Shown: positions 7,750 through 14,279 of the stretch, in pieces | Layout of the letters: each line of letters starts with the position of its first letter | How positions within the stretch are numbered: the first letter of the stretch is position 1 | Assembly: GCA_016709145.1 (NCBI GenBank) | Contig: JADJEK010000010.1 | Location: 62,001 to 126,000, forward strand | Direction: 5' to 3' | Source of the DNA: Planctomycetota bacterium | GTDB taxonomy: Bacteria; Planctomycetota; B15-G4; JADJEK01 | DNA: 64,000 bases | Notes under the pieces: model-generated | What the model saw: the letters and a program-made list of their open reading frames with translations, nothing else | Told to the model about the DNA's origin: nothing | Databases searched by the model: none | Made by a program: the position numbers and the translations under genes

Positions 7750-8205
7750 TCACGCCTTCGCGGCGGACGTGACGGCGGCGACGAACGCCGCGCGCTCGGC
7801 GTCTTCGAACAACGGCTGCGGGAACGCCGCGACCACGCGACCACCGCGCGCGCGGACCTCGGTGCAGGGGACGGTGCCGTGCTCGATGCGTTGGCTCTCG
7901 AACAACTCGGGCGGAGTGCCCGTGAACACGAACAGGTGGTCGAACGCGACGCCATGCTGCGCCAGGAATGCCGTGCACGCCTCGATCGCGGCCGCGGGCG
8001 GCACCGGCGCCATGAACAGGTCCCACGAGACCGCGACGAACTTCACGCCGAGCGGCGCGAGCCGTTCGAACTCGACCTTCAGCAGCGGCAACTCCTCCGC
8101 ACACGGATCGCACCACGTGGCGAAGTGATGGATCACGAGCGGCGTCGCCGCCGCGTCCCGCAACGCACTCTCCAATTGCAGGCGATCGACCGCGCGTGCG
8201 TCCAT
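7750..8205 (-). CDS. thioredoxin-fold (TlpA/ResA-like) protein
   Basis: The protein has 151 residues. LVIHHFATWCDPCAEELP holds a redox pair C32-D-P-C35 directly after the first beta strand, as in TlpA-type thioredoxins. A cis-Pro-like GTPPELF follows at about residue 95. There is no signal peptide, unlike most TlpA proteins, so it may act in the cytoplasm. GGAG precedes the ATG. It is divergent from psd, whose -10-like element lies in the shared upstream region, and its stop touches that of the EEP gene. The partner is unknown. Confidence 0.88.
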   Translation of the reverse strand: MDARAVDRLQLESALRDAAATPLVIHHFATWCDPCAEELPLLKVEFERLAPLGVKFVAVSWDLFMAPVPPAAAIEACTAFLAQHGVAFDHLFVFTGTPPELFESQRIEHGTVPCTEVRARGGRVVAAFPQPLFEDAERAAFVAAVTSAAKA

Positions 8206-8245
8206 GTTCGTGGCTCCAGTGGTTCCGCTCGGGAAAGCAGCCTCT

Positions 8246-8251
8246 TACCAT
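8246..8251 (+). promoter_or_regulatory. -10-like TACCAT upstream of psd
   Basis: TACCAT lies in the divergent region between the thioredoxin-like gene and psd, about 40 bases before the GTG at 8292. It is identical to the element upstream of folB. Confidence 0.4.
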
Positions 8252-8291
8252 CCCACGGTTTTCGCGCCCACGTCGAGCGAGGTTCCCCCGA

Positions 8292-8945
8292 GTGCGCTTC
8301 CCCTTCACTCCGTACGGCTACCGCGAGTTGTTCCTGTTCGGCGGTGTCCCGCTCGCGCTCGCCGCATGGGCGTGGCCGACGTACGGTCCGTTCGCCGCGT
8401 TGCCGTTCCTGCTGCTCACGGCGTTCGTCGTCAACTTCTTCCGCGATCCGGAGCGCGCGATCCCGCAAGACGCCGGCGCGCTGGTCGCCCCCGCCGATGG
8501 CAAGGTCACCGCGATCGTCGATTGCGACGAGCCCGAGTACTTGAAGGTCCCGGCGCACAAGGTCGGCATCTTCCTGAACGTGTTCGACGTCCACGTCAAC
8601 CGCGCGCCCGAGGCCGGCGTCGTCGAGTTCGTGAAGTACACGAAGGGCAAGTTCCTCGACGCGCGCGATCCGCGCTGCGCGAGCGAGAACGAGTCGAACG
8701 TGATCGGCATCCGGTTCGACGACGGTCGGCGTGCGCTCGTGCGTCAGGTCACGGGGCTGATCGCGCGCCGCATCGTCTGCGGCGTGAAGGTCGGCGATCG
8801 CGTCACGCGCGGTCAACGCATCGGAATGATGAAGTTCGGCTCGTACACGGAACTCGTGGTCGAGCGAGCCGCCGGATACCGCCCCACCGTCACTCTCGCG
8901 GAGCGCCCGAAGGGTGCGTCCACGATCGTCTACACCCGCTCGTAG
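8292..8945 (+). CDS. psd: phosphatidylserine decarboxylase
   Basis: The protein has 217 residues. It converts phosphatidylserine to phosphatidylethanolamine at the membrane. Two hydrophobic segments lie near residues 12-30 and 34-50. The conserved VNFFRDPERAIP, APADGKVTAI and FLNVFDVHVNRAP follow. The self-cleavage site KFGSYTEL (Ser184) yields the pyruvoyl cofactor. The size fits the short, archaeal/actinobacterial-type class. The GTG at 8292 is chosen because it directly precedes RFPFTPYGYRELF; an ATG at 8196 would add 32 basic low-complexity residues. A phosphatidylserine synthase lies one gene downstream, giving both steps of the pathway. Confidence 0.95.
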   Translation: MRFPFTPYGYRELFLFGGVPLALAAWAWPTYGPFAALPFLLLTAFVVNFFRDPERAIPQDAGALVAPADGKVTAIVDCDEPEYLKVPAHKVGIFLNVFDVHVNRAPEAGVVEFVKYTKGKFLDARDPRCASENESNVIGIRFDDGRRALVRQVTGLIARRIVCGVKVGDRVTRGQRIGMMKFGSYTELVVERAAGYRPTVTLAERPKGASTIVYTRS

Positions 8946-8964
8946 CTGCTCGAGGAGTTCGTCC

Positions 8965-9510
8965 ATGCGCCCGTTCACCGGCATCGTCGTTTGCGCGCTC
9001 GCATTGCCCTGGCTCGGCTGCGCCAGCGACATGCCCCCGGCCGGAATCGCCGAGCCCGTTCCCGAGTGGGTCAATCAGTTCTCGGTCGTGACGCACGACG
9101 GCGACGTCTACTTCGCCGGCCTGCCGACGCGCACGGGACTCGCGACGGCGATCGACGACGGCGTGACGACCGTGATCAGCCTGCTGCCGGAGGCCGAGGA
9201 GCGGCGCGTCCTGCAATTCGACGAGGCGACCGAGGTCGAGAGCCGCGGGGCACGCTTCATCCGCATCCCGGTCACCGCCGAGTCGTTCTCGGCAGCGGAC
9301 GTCGACGCATTCGCGAACGCCTGGGCCGAGAGCGACGGCAAGGTGCTGATGCACTGCGCGAGTTCGAACCGCGCTGGCGGCATGTGGGCCGCGTACCTGA
9401 TCCGCCACGCGGCGATCCCGCAAGGCGAAGCGCTCGGCGCCGGCATCCACGCCGGACTGAACAGTCAGGGCATGGTCGACGCCGTGAAACGAGTGGCTTC
9501 GACCCCGTGA
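8965..9510 (+). CDS. lipoprotein with Cys-phosphatase-like (BLH/DUF442-type) domain
   Basis: The protein has 181 residues. MRPFTGIVVCALALPWLGCA is a lipoprotein signal with the lipidated Cys19; GAGGAG lies eight bases before the ATG. The mature part follows the beta-lactamase-hydrolase-like phosphatase pattern: DVYFAGLPT, TTVISLLPEAEE and then VLMHCASSNRAGGMW, with Cys131 and Arg136 as a Cys-x4-Arg active loop. The natural substrate is unknown. Its place between psd and pssA hints at an envelope-lipid role, but that is inference only. Confidence 0.85.
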   Translation: MRPFTGIVVCALALPWLGCASDMPPAGIAEPVPEWVNQFSVVTHDGDVYFAGLPTRTGLATAIDDGVTTVISLLPEAEERRVLQFDEATEVESRGARFIRIPVTAESFSAADVDAFANAWAESDGKVLMHCASSNRAGGMWAAYLIRHAAIPQGEALGAGIHAGLNSQGMVDAVKRVASTP

Positions 9511-9560
9511 TCGGGCGCGCGACGGGCGGACGCCGTGGCCGTCGCCGCGCGCCGAAGCGG

Positions 9561-9566
9561 TAGAGT
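9561..9566 (+). promoter_or_regulatory. -10-like TAGAGT exactly 7 nt before the pssA-folK start
   Basis: TAGAGT ends seven bases before the ATG at 9574. Transcription starting at the usual distance would begin at or beside the A of the start codon, so a leaderless mRNA is predicted. No ribosome-binding site is present upstream, which is consistent. Confidence 0.5.
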
Positions 9567-9573
9567 CTGCGCC

Positions 9574-10902
9574 ATGTCCCCTCGCATCAAACCCGTCGCG
9601 ATCCTCCCGACGCTGTGCACGCTCGGGAACACGTTCTGTGGCTTCCTGGCGATCTCCAAGATCGCGGACGCCCTGCTGCATCAGAACGCCGAGGTGTTCC
9701 GGCAGAACATCGTGTTCGCCGCTTGGATGATCGTCCTGGCAATGGTGTTCGACGCGCTCGACGGCAAGATCGCGCGCCTCACGAACCAGACCACGGACTT
9801 CGGCGCGCAGCTCGACTCGCTGACCGACCTCATCACGTTCGGCGTCGCGCCGGCGTTCCTGGTGAAGGTCGTCGCCGACTACACGTTCACCACGAACGGC
9901 ATCGTCTACCAGGACAAGCTGCCGCTGCTGCTGACCAGCGTCTACGCGATCTGCGCGGCGCTGCGACTCGCGCGGTTCACGCTGGAGACCGAGCCCGATC
10001 CGAAGGCGCACGAGACGTTCAAGGGACTGCCTTCGCCGGGCGCCGCGGGCGTCATCGCCGGAACCGCATTGTTCCTGTTCGAGAAGGACTCGCCGCTCGC
10101 GAGCTTCGACGCCGCGACGCGCCTGACGCTGGTCAAAGTGTTCCTCGGCATGCCGATCGCGCTCGGCTTGCTGATGGTGAGTCGCGTCGAATACGTCCAT
10201 CTCGTCTCGCGCTGGTTCAAGGGCCGCAAGCCGTTCTTCCACCTGCTGATGATCGTCGGGCTCGTGTTCGTGGCCGCGACGTGGCACGAGGTCGCGTTCT
10301 TCGTCGCCTTCACGAGCTACGCGGTCGCTGGCCCCGGGCTGGCGCTGGCCGAGCGCATGCTGGGTCGCAAGCTGTTCGTCCCCGACGAGGACGAGGACGA
10401 GGACGACGACGAGATCGACGGCAAGCCGGCGCAGTCCGCGCTGATCGCCCTCGGGTCGAACCTCGGCGACCGCGAGGCACATCTGCGGTTCGCGATCGAA
10501 CAGTTGCGCGGACTACCCCGCACGCGCGTGGTCGCGGTCTCGAGTTTCCACGAGACCCAACCGGTCGGCGGTCCGCCGCAGCGGCCGTTCTTGAACGCGG
10601 TCGTGCGCGTCGCCACCGGGCTCGGTCCGGAACCGCTGCTCGCGCGGCTCGCCGACCTCGAGAAGGCGCGCGGACGCGAACGGACGGTGCGCGACGGGCC
10701 GCGGACGCTCGACCTCGACCTCGTACTGTTCGGCGCGACGATCTGCGAAACGCCGAGCCTGACGCTGCCGCACCCGCGCTTCCGCGAGCGCGCGTTCGTG
10801 CTGGCGCCGGCCGCCGAAGTCGCGGCCGAGATGGTCGACCCGGTGTCCGGCAAGTCGATCGCGACCCTGCTCGCGGCGCTGCGTGCTCCCAAGGCGCCAT
10901 GA
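9574..10902 (+). CDS. pssA: phosphatidylserine synthase (CDP-alcohol type) fused to HPPK
   Basis: The protein has 442 residues. Residues 1-265 are a multi-spanning CDP-alcohol phosphatidyltransferase with the complete signature D63-G-x2-A-R68-x8-G77-x3-D81-x3-D85; by context it is CDP-diacylglycerol-serine O-phosphatidyltransferase. An acidic linker (DEDEDEDDDE, 271-280) joins it to residues 289-440, a canonical HPPK with GSNLGD (294-299) and GPRTLDLDLVLFG (magnesium aspartates 380 and 382). Both halves look intact. They belong to unrelated pathways, phospholipid and folate, so the fusion is surprising. The frame is continuous and overlaps panC by ATGA. A sequencing error removing a stop is the main alternative. 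Confidence 0.9.
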   Translation: MSPRIKPVAILPTLCTLGNTFCGFLAISKIADALLHQNAEVFRQNIVFAAWMIVLAMVFDALDGKIARLTNQTTDFGAQLDSLTDLITFGVAPAFLVKVVADYTFTTNGIVYQDKLPLLLTSVYAICAALRLARFTLETEPDPKAHETFKGLPSPGAAGVIAGTALFLFEKDSPLASFDAATRLTLVKVFLGMPIALGLLMVSRVEYVHLVSRWFKGRKPFFHLLMIVGLVFVAATWHEVAFFVAFTSYAVAGPGLALAERMLGRKLFVPDEDEDEDDDEIDGKPAQSALIALGSNLGDREAHLRFAIEQLRGLPRTRVVAVSSFHETQPVGGPPQRPFLNAVVRVATGLGPEPLLARLADLEKARGRERTVRDGPRTLDLDLVLFGATICETPSLTLPHPRFRERAFVLAPAAEVAAEMVDPVSGKSIATLLAALRAPKAP

Positions 10903-11762
10903 TCGAGACGATCACGTCGCCGGCCGCGATGTCCGCGCGCGCGGCCGCGTTCGCTCGCGCCGGGACCCGCGTCGGCTTCGTGCCGACCATGGGCGCGTTG
11001 CATGACGGACATCTCGATCTGGTGCGAACCGCGCGTGCCGAGAACGACGTCGCGGTCGTGTCGATCTTCGTCAACCCGCAGTTCGGTCCGAACGAGGACT
11101 TCACGCGCTATCCGCGCGACCTCGACGGCGATCTGACGAAGCTCGCCCCGGCCGGTTGCTCGCTGGTGTTCACGACCGACGCGGCGTCGATGTATCCGCG
11201 CGGCTTCTCCACGTACGTGACCAACGACGCGTGGTCCGATCGGTTCGAAGGCGCGGTGCGGCCGGGTCATTTCCGCGGCGTGCTGACCGTGGTCGCGAAG
11301 CTGTTCCACCTCGTGCGACCGACGACCGCGTACTTCGGGCAGAAGGACGCGCAGCAGGCGCTGCTGATCCGGCGCATGGTCGCGGACCTCGACTTCCCGC
11401 TGCAGGTCCGCGTGCGGCCGACGGTGCGCGAGCCCGATGGCTTGGCGCGCTCGAGCCGCAACGTGTTCCTGTCCGCGACGGGCCGCGAACGCGGGGTGTC
11501 GTTGTCGCGCGGCCTGCGCGCCGCCGCGGCACGCTTCGCGAGCGGCGAGCGCGACGCGAACGCGCTGATCGCCGCCGCACGCGCCGAACTCGAAGCCACG
11601 CCGGGCGTGAGCGTGGACTACGTCGCGCTGGTGCACGCCGACACGCTCGAGGACGTGGCGCACGCCGACGCGCGCTCGCTGATGTTGGTCGCCGCGCGCG
11701 TCGACGGAGTCCGCCTGCTCGACAACGCACTGCTCTCCGCCCCGACGGAGGCCGCGTGGTGA
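10899..11762 (+). CDS. panC: pantothenate synthetase
   Basis: The protein has 287 residues. It joins pantoate and beta-alanine using ATP. Motifs run in family order: RVGFVPTMGALHDGH with the HIGH-like nucleotide site, VVSIFVNPQFGPNEDF, RPGHFRGVLTVVAKLF, AYFGQKDAQQ, and LARSSRNVFLS as the KMSKS-like loop. Length is normal for the family. The ATG overlaps the pssA-folK stop, and its own stop overlaps ispE as GTGA, so the genes are one coupled unit. folK beside panC is a common bacterial arrangement. The preceding pathway enzyme, panB, lies apart at 59059-59883. Confidence 0.96.
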   Translation: MIETITSPAAMSARAAAFARAGTRVGFVPTMGALHDGHLDLVRTARAENDVAVVSIFVNPQFGPNEDFTRYPRDLDGDLTKLAPAGCSLVFTTDAASMYPRGFSTYVTNDAWSDRFEGAVRPGHFRGVLTVVAKLFHLVRPTTAYFGQKDAQQALLIRRMVADLDFPLQVRVRPTVREPDGLARSSRNVFLSATGRERGVSLSRGLRAAAARFASGERDANALIAAARAELEATPGVSVDYVALVHADTLEDVAHADARSLMLVAARVDGVRLLDNALLSAPTEAAW

Positions 11763-12649
11763 AGATCCTCGAGCACAGTCGGCGGCGCGTCGTGGTGTCG
11801 GCACCGTGCAAGCTGAACTTGTGGCTCGAGATCACCGGCAAACGCGCCGACGGCTACCACGAGCTGTTCACGATCTTCCACGCCATCGACCTCGCCGATC
11901 GACTGACGGTCGTCCGCACCGACGGCGAGGGGATCACGCTGACGACGTGCGGACGGCCGTGCCCGGCCGATCCGTCGAACCTGGTGTGGAAGGCCGCGGA
12001 AGCGCTGTTCTCGCGCACGGGACGTCGATTCGGGCTCACCGTCGAGTTGGAGAAGCGCGTGCCGTCCGGCGCCGGCCTCGGCGGCGGCTCGTCCGACGCG
12101 GCGGCGATGTTGATCGCGATGAACTTGCTCGCGGACGCGCGTTGCTCCGATGCGATGCTCCACGAATGCGCGGCGGAACTCGGCTCGGACGTGCCGTTCT
12201 TCCTGCTCGGCGGCACCGCGCTCGCGCGCGGACGCGGTGAACGGCTGGAGGCGATTTTGCCGGAGCGAGCGCCTCATCGCTGGTTCGTCGTCGTGTTTCC
12301 CGGAGTCGAAGCGCCGACCGCAAAGGTCTACGGCGCATTCAGTTTGGACTTGAAAAAGCCTTTCCCGAACGAAGGATACGCGCTCACGACGATCGAACGG
12401 CTGCCGAGTGACGGCCGGTTCGAGGCCACGAACGACCTAGCGAAGCCTTTCTTCACGCTGTTTCCGCAGGTCGCCGACTTGCGTGAGCGGATGCAGGCGG
12501 AAACCGGTCGCGTGTTCTCGGTCACCGGTTCCGGCTCGGCGATGTTCACCACGGTCGAGCATCGTATGGCGGGTCTCGAGGTGCAGCGCAAGCTCGAGGC
12601 GATGCAGATCGCGGACGTGTTCGTGTGCGCGAGTGAGGATGCGTCCTAG
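11759..12649 (+). CDS. ispE: 4-diphosphocytidyl-2-C-methyl-D-erythritol kinase
   Basis: The 296-residue GHMP-family kinase phosphorylates CDP-methylerythritol in the non-mevalonate isoprenoid pathway. APCKLNLWLEITGKRADGYH is the N-terminal signature, PSGAGLGGGSSDAAA the phosphate loop, LGSDVPFFLLGGTALARGRG the third motif and SVTGSGSAMF the C-terminal one. The GTG at 11759 gives a GTGA overlap with panC; the adjacent GTG at 11756 is also possible. A spoVG-like gene follows, as ispE-spoVG neighbourhoods often do. Confidence 0.96.
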   Translation: MKILEHSRRRVVVSAPCKLNLWLEITGKRADGYHELFTIFHAIDLADRLTVVRTDGEGITLTTCGRPCPADPSNLVWKAAEALFSRTGRRFGLTVELEKRVPSGAGLGGGSSDAAAMLIAMNLLADARCSDAMLHECAAELGSDVPFFLLGGTALARGRGERLEAILPERAPHRWFVVVFPGVEAPTAKVYGAFSLDLKKPFPNEGYALTTIERLPSDGRFEATNDLAKPFFTLFPQVADLRERMQAETGRVFSVTGSGSAMFTTVEHRMAGLEVQRKLEAMQIADVFVCASEDAS

Positions 12650-12678
12650 CGCATCCTGACTCGACGGGAGGGACTAGC

Positions 12679-13146
12679 GTGAAAGTCTCCGAGATCCGCG
12701 TGAAGCTCGTGTCCGACCGGACCGAAAAGCTTCAAGCGTTCTGCACGATCACGCTCGACGACGACTTCGTCGTCCGCGACATCAAGATCATCGAGGGTCC
12801 GCGCGGGCCGTTCGTCGCGATGCCGAGCCGCAAGCTCTCGGATCGCTGTCCGCGTTGCCATTCGAAGAACCACCTGCGCGCCAAGTTCTGCAACGAGTGC
12901 GCGTTCAAGCTCCCCGTGCATCGGTCGGGACTCGACCAGCGCGGGCGCGCTCGCCTGCACACCGACATCGCGCACCCGGTCAATCCGGCGTGTCGCCAGT
13001 ACATCGAGCAGGCGATCCTCGCCGCGTTCCACGCCGAGCTCGAGCGATCGAAGACGCCGGGCTACGTCGCGCCGAACCTCGACGACTTCGACGACTACGT
13101 CGGCGACGACGAGTCCCAGCCGTTCGGCAACAGCGCCGCGACCTGA
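12679..13146 (+). CDS. spoVG: SpoVG-family protein with inserted zinc ribbon
   Basis: The protein has 155 residues. Residues 1-55 match SpoVG: MKVSEIRVKLVSDRTEKLQA, then FVVRDIKIIEGPRGPFVAMPSRK. Typical SpoVG continues directly into its C-terminal helix. Here C57-x2-C60 and C71-x2-C74 form a zinc ribbon of about 18 residues before the conserved AHPVNPACRQYIEQAI helix. The tail (about 120-155) is acidic. SpoVG proteins are small nucleic-acid-binding regulators; the ribbon would add a metal-held lobe. The start is GTG with a strong GGGAGGGA site. It lies 29 bases after ispE, probably in the same operon. Confidence 0.9.
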   Translation: MKVSEIRVKLVSDRTEKLQAFCTITLDDDFVVRDIKIIEGPRGPFVAMPSRKLSDRCPRCHSKNHLRAKFCNECAFKLPVHRSGLDQRGRARLHTDIAHPVNPACRQYIEQAILAAFHAELERSKTPGYVAPNLDDFDDYVGDDESQPFGNSAAT

Positions 13147-13345
13147 TCCGCGAACCCGGCGCCAAGGCCGCAACCTCAACACCCGCCCAGCCCCCCCACC
13201 CGCGTGCGATTGCCGCCGGCCAAAGGACGCGGGTACCCGCGTGCGATTGCCGGCGGCAATCGCACGCGGTTGAACCTCCGATCCGAAGCGGAGTTGCGTA
13301 CTCCGATCGCCGGAGCCGCAGGCGGCGATGCGCGCGCCGAGCCGT
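13147..13345. other. non-coding gap with dispersed palindromic repeat
   Basis: Nearly 200 bases follow spoVG without a gene. The only structure is the repeat at 13196-13269 listed separately; the rest has no recognised signal until the -10-like element at 13346. Confidence 0.6.
13196..13269. repeat. dispersed palindromic repeat, ATTGCCG-G-CGGCAAT core
   Basis: A first copy of CCCGCGTGCGATTGCCG (ending near 13215) is followed by a second within a near-perfect palindrome at 13237-13269. That palindrome has 16-bp arms starting CCGCGTGCGATTGCCG around a single G. The 30 bases 13226-13255 recur identically at 29484-29513, and a diverged hairpin with the same core lies at 45952-46000. It behaves like a REP-type intergenic element. 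Confidence 0.8.
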
Positions 13346-13351
13346 TATGCT
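13346..13351 (+). promoter_or_regulatory. -10-like TATGCT upstream of the DUF2520 gene
   Basis: TATGCT matches the TAnnnT pattern. It contains the first in-frame ATG (13347), which argues that this ATG is promoter rather than start codon and that translation begins at the GTG near 13374. Confidence 0.45.
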
Positions 13352-13373
13352 CCTTGGCTCCTCGACCTCGGTG

Positions 13374-14279
13374 GTGCCCTTGAAGAACGCGCGACTCGCG
13401 AATCGTCGTCTCGTGATCGTCGGAGCCGGCGTCGTCGGGCGGGCGCTCGGCAAGCAATTGCGCGAGGCCGGCCTGCCGGTCGCCGCCGTGATCTCGCGCG
13501 ACATCGCACGCGCCCGCGCGGCCGCCCGCTTCATCGGCGAAGGCAAGCCCACCACCGACCTCGCGGCGGCGGCGGCGGGCAACCTGGTCATGATCGCGAC
13601 GATCGACCGCGTGCTCGGCAAGACCGCACGCGACCTCGCGGCCGCGGGTTCGTTCGGCCCCGGCACGGTCGCGTTCCACTGTTCCGGCGCGTTCGCCAGC
13701 GACGCGATCGACGCGCTGCGATCGAAGCACGTCGACGTCGGCTCGTTCCACCCACTCCAAGCCTTCGCCTCGCCCGAGGAAGGCCTCGTCCTGCTGCCGG
13801 GATCGACGTTCACGATCGAGGGGAATGCGCGCGCACTCGCGGTGCTCGATCCGCTGGCACGCGCGGCAGGCGGCCGCCCGGTGCGCGTGCGCGCGAGCGA
13901 GAAGGCGCTCTATCACGCCGCCGCGGCGATCACGTCGAACTGCATGGTCGCCGTCGCTCACCTCGGCACGACGATGCTCGGCGCGGTGCCCGCGTTCGCG
14001 AAGGACCCGTTCACGCCGCTGCGCTCGTTGTTGCGCGGCACGCTGCGCAACCTCGAACGCCTCGGCCCGCGCGACGCGCTGACCGGCCCCATCGTGCGCG
14101 GCGACGTCGAGACCATCGCCGCTCACCTCGCCGCGCTCGGCCGCGCCGGCAAGGGCCTGCTGCCGGCCTACCGCCTCGCGGCGCGCGTCACGCTCGAGGC
14201 GGCGCTCGCGTCGGGGCGCATCGACCGCACCATCGCCGCCAAGGTGCTCGCACTCGTGAACGAGGATTCGACGCCGTGA
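13374..14279 (+). CDS. Rossmann-fold dehydrogenase-like protein, DUF2520 type
   Basis: The protein has about 301 residues. LVIVGAGVVGRALGKQLREAG is a dinucleotide-binding motif near the N-terminus. VAFHCSGAFASDAIDALR and VGSFHPLQAFASPEEG are the linker region, and a helical C-terminal half with ALYHAAAAITSNCMVAV matches the DUF2520 partner domain. These proteins resemble ketopantoate/pyrroline reductases but have no established reaction. The GTG at 13374 is preferred over ATG 13347, which falls inside the -10-like hexamer. Its stop overlaps aroDE as GTGA; coupling to the shikimate pathway is context only. Confidence 0.88.
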   Translation: MPLKNARLANRRLVIVGAGVVGRALGKQLREAGLPVAAVISRDIARARAAARFIGEGKPTTDLAAAAAGNLVMIATIDRVLGKTARDLAAAGSFGPGTVAFHCSGAFASDAIDALRSKHVDVGSFHPLQAFASPEEGLVLLPGSTFTIEGNARALAVLDPLARAAGGRPVRVRASEKALYHAAAAITSNCMVAVAHLGTTMLGAVPAFAKDPFTPLRSLLRGTLRNLERLGPRDALTGPIVRGDVETIAAHLAALGRAGKGLLPAYRLAARVTLEAALASGRIDRTIAAKVLALVNEDSTP

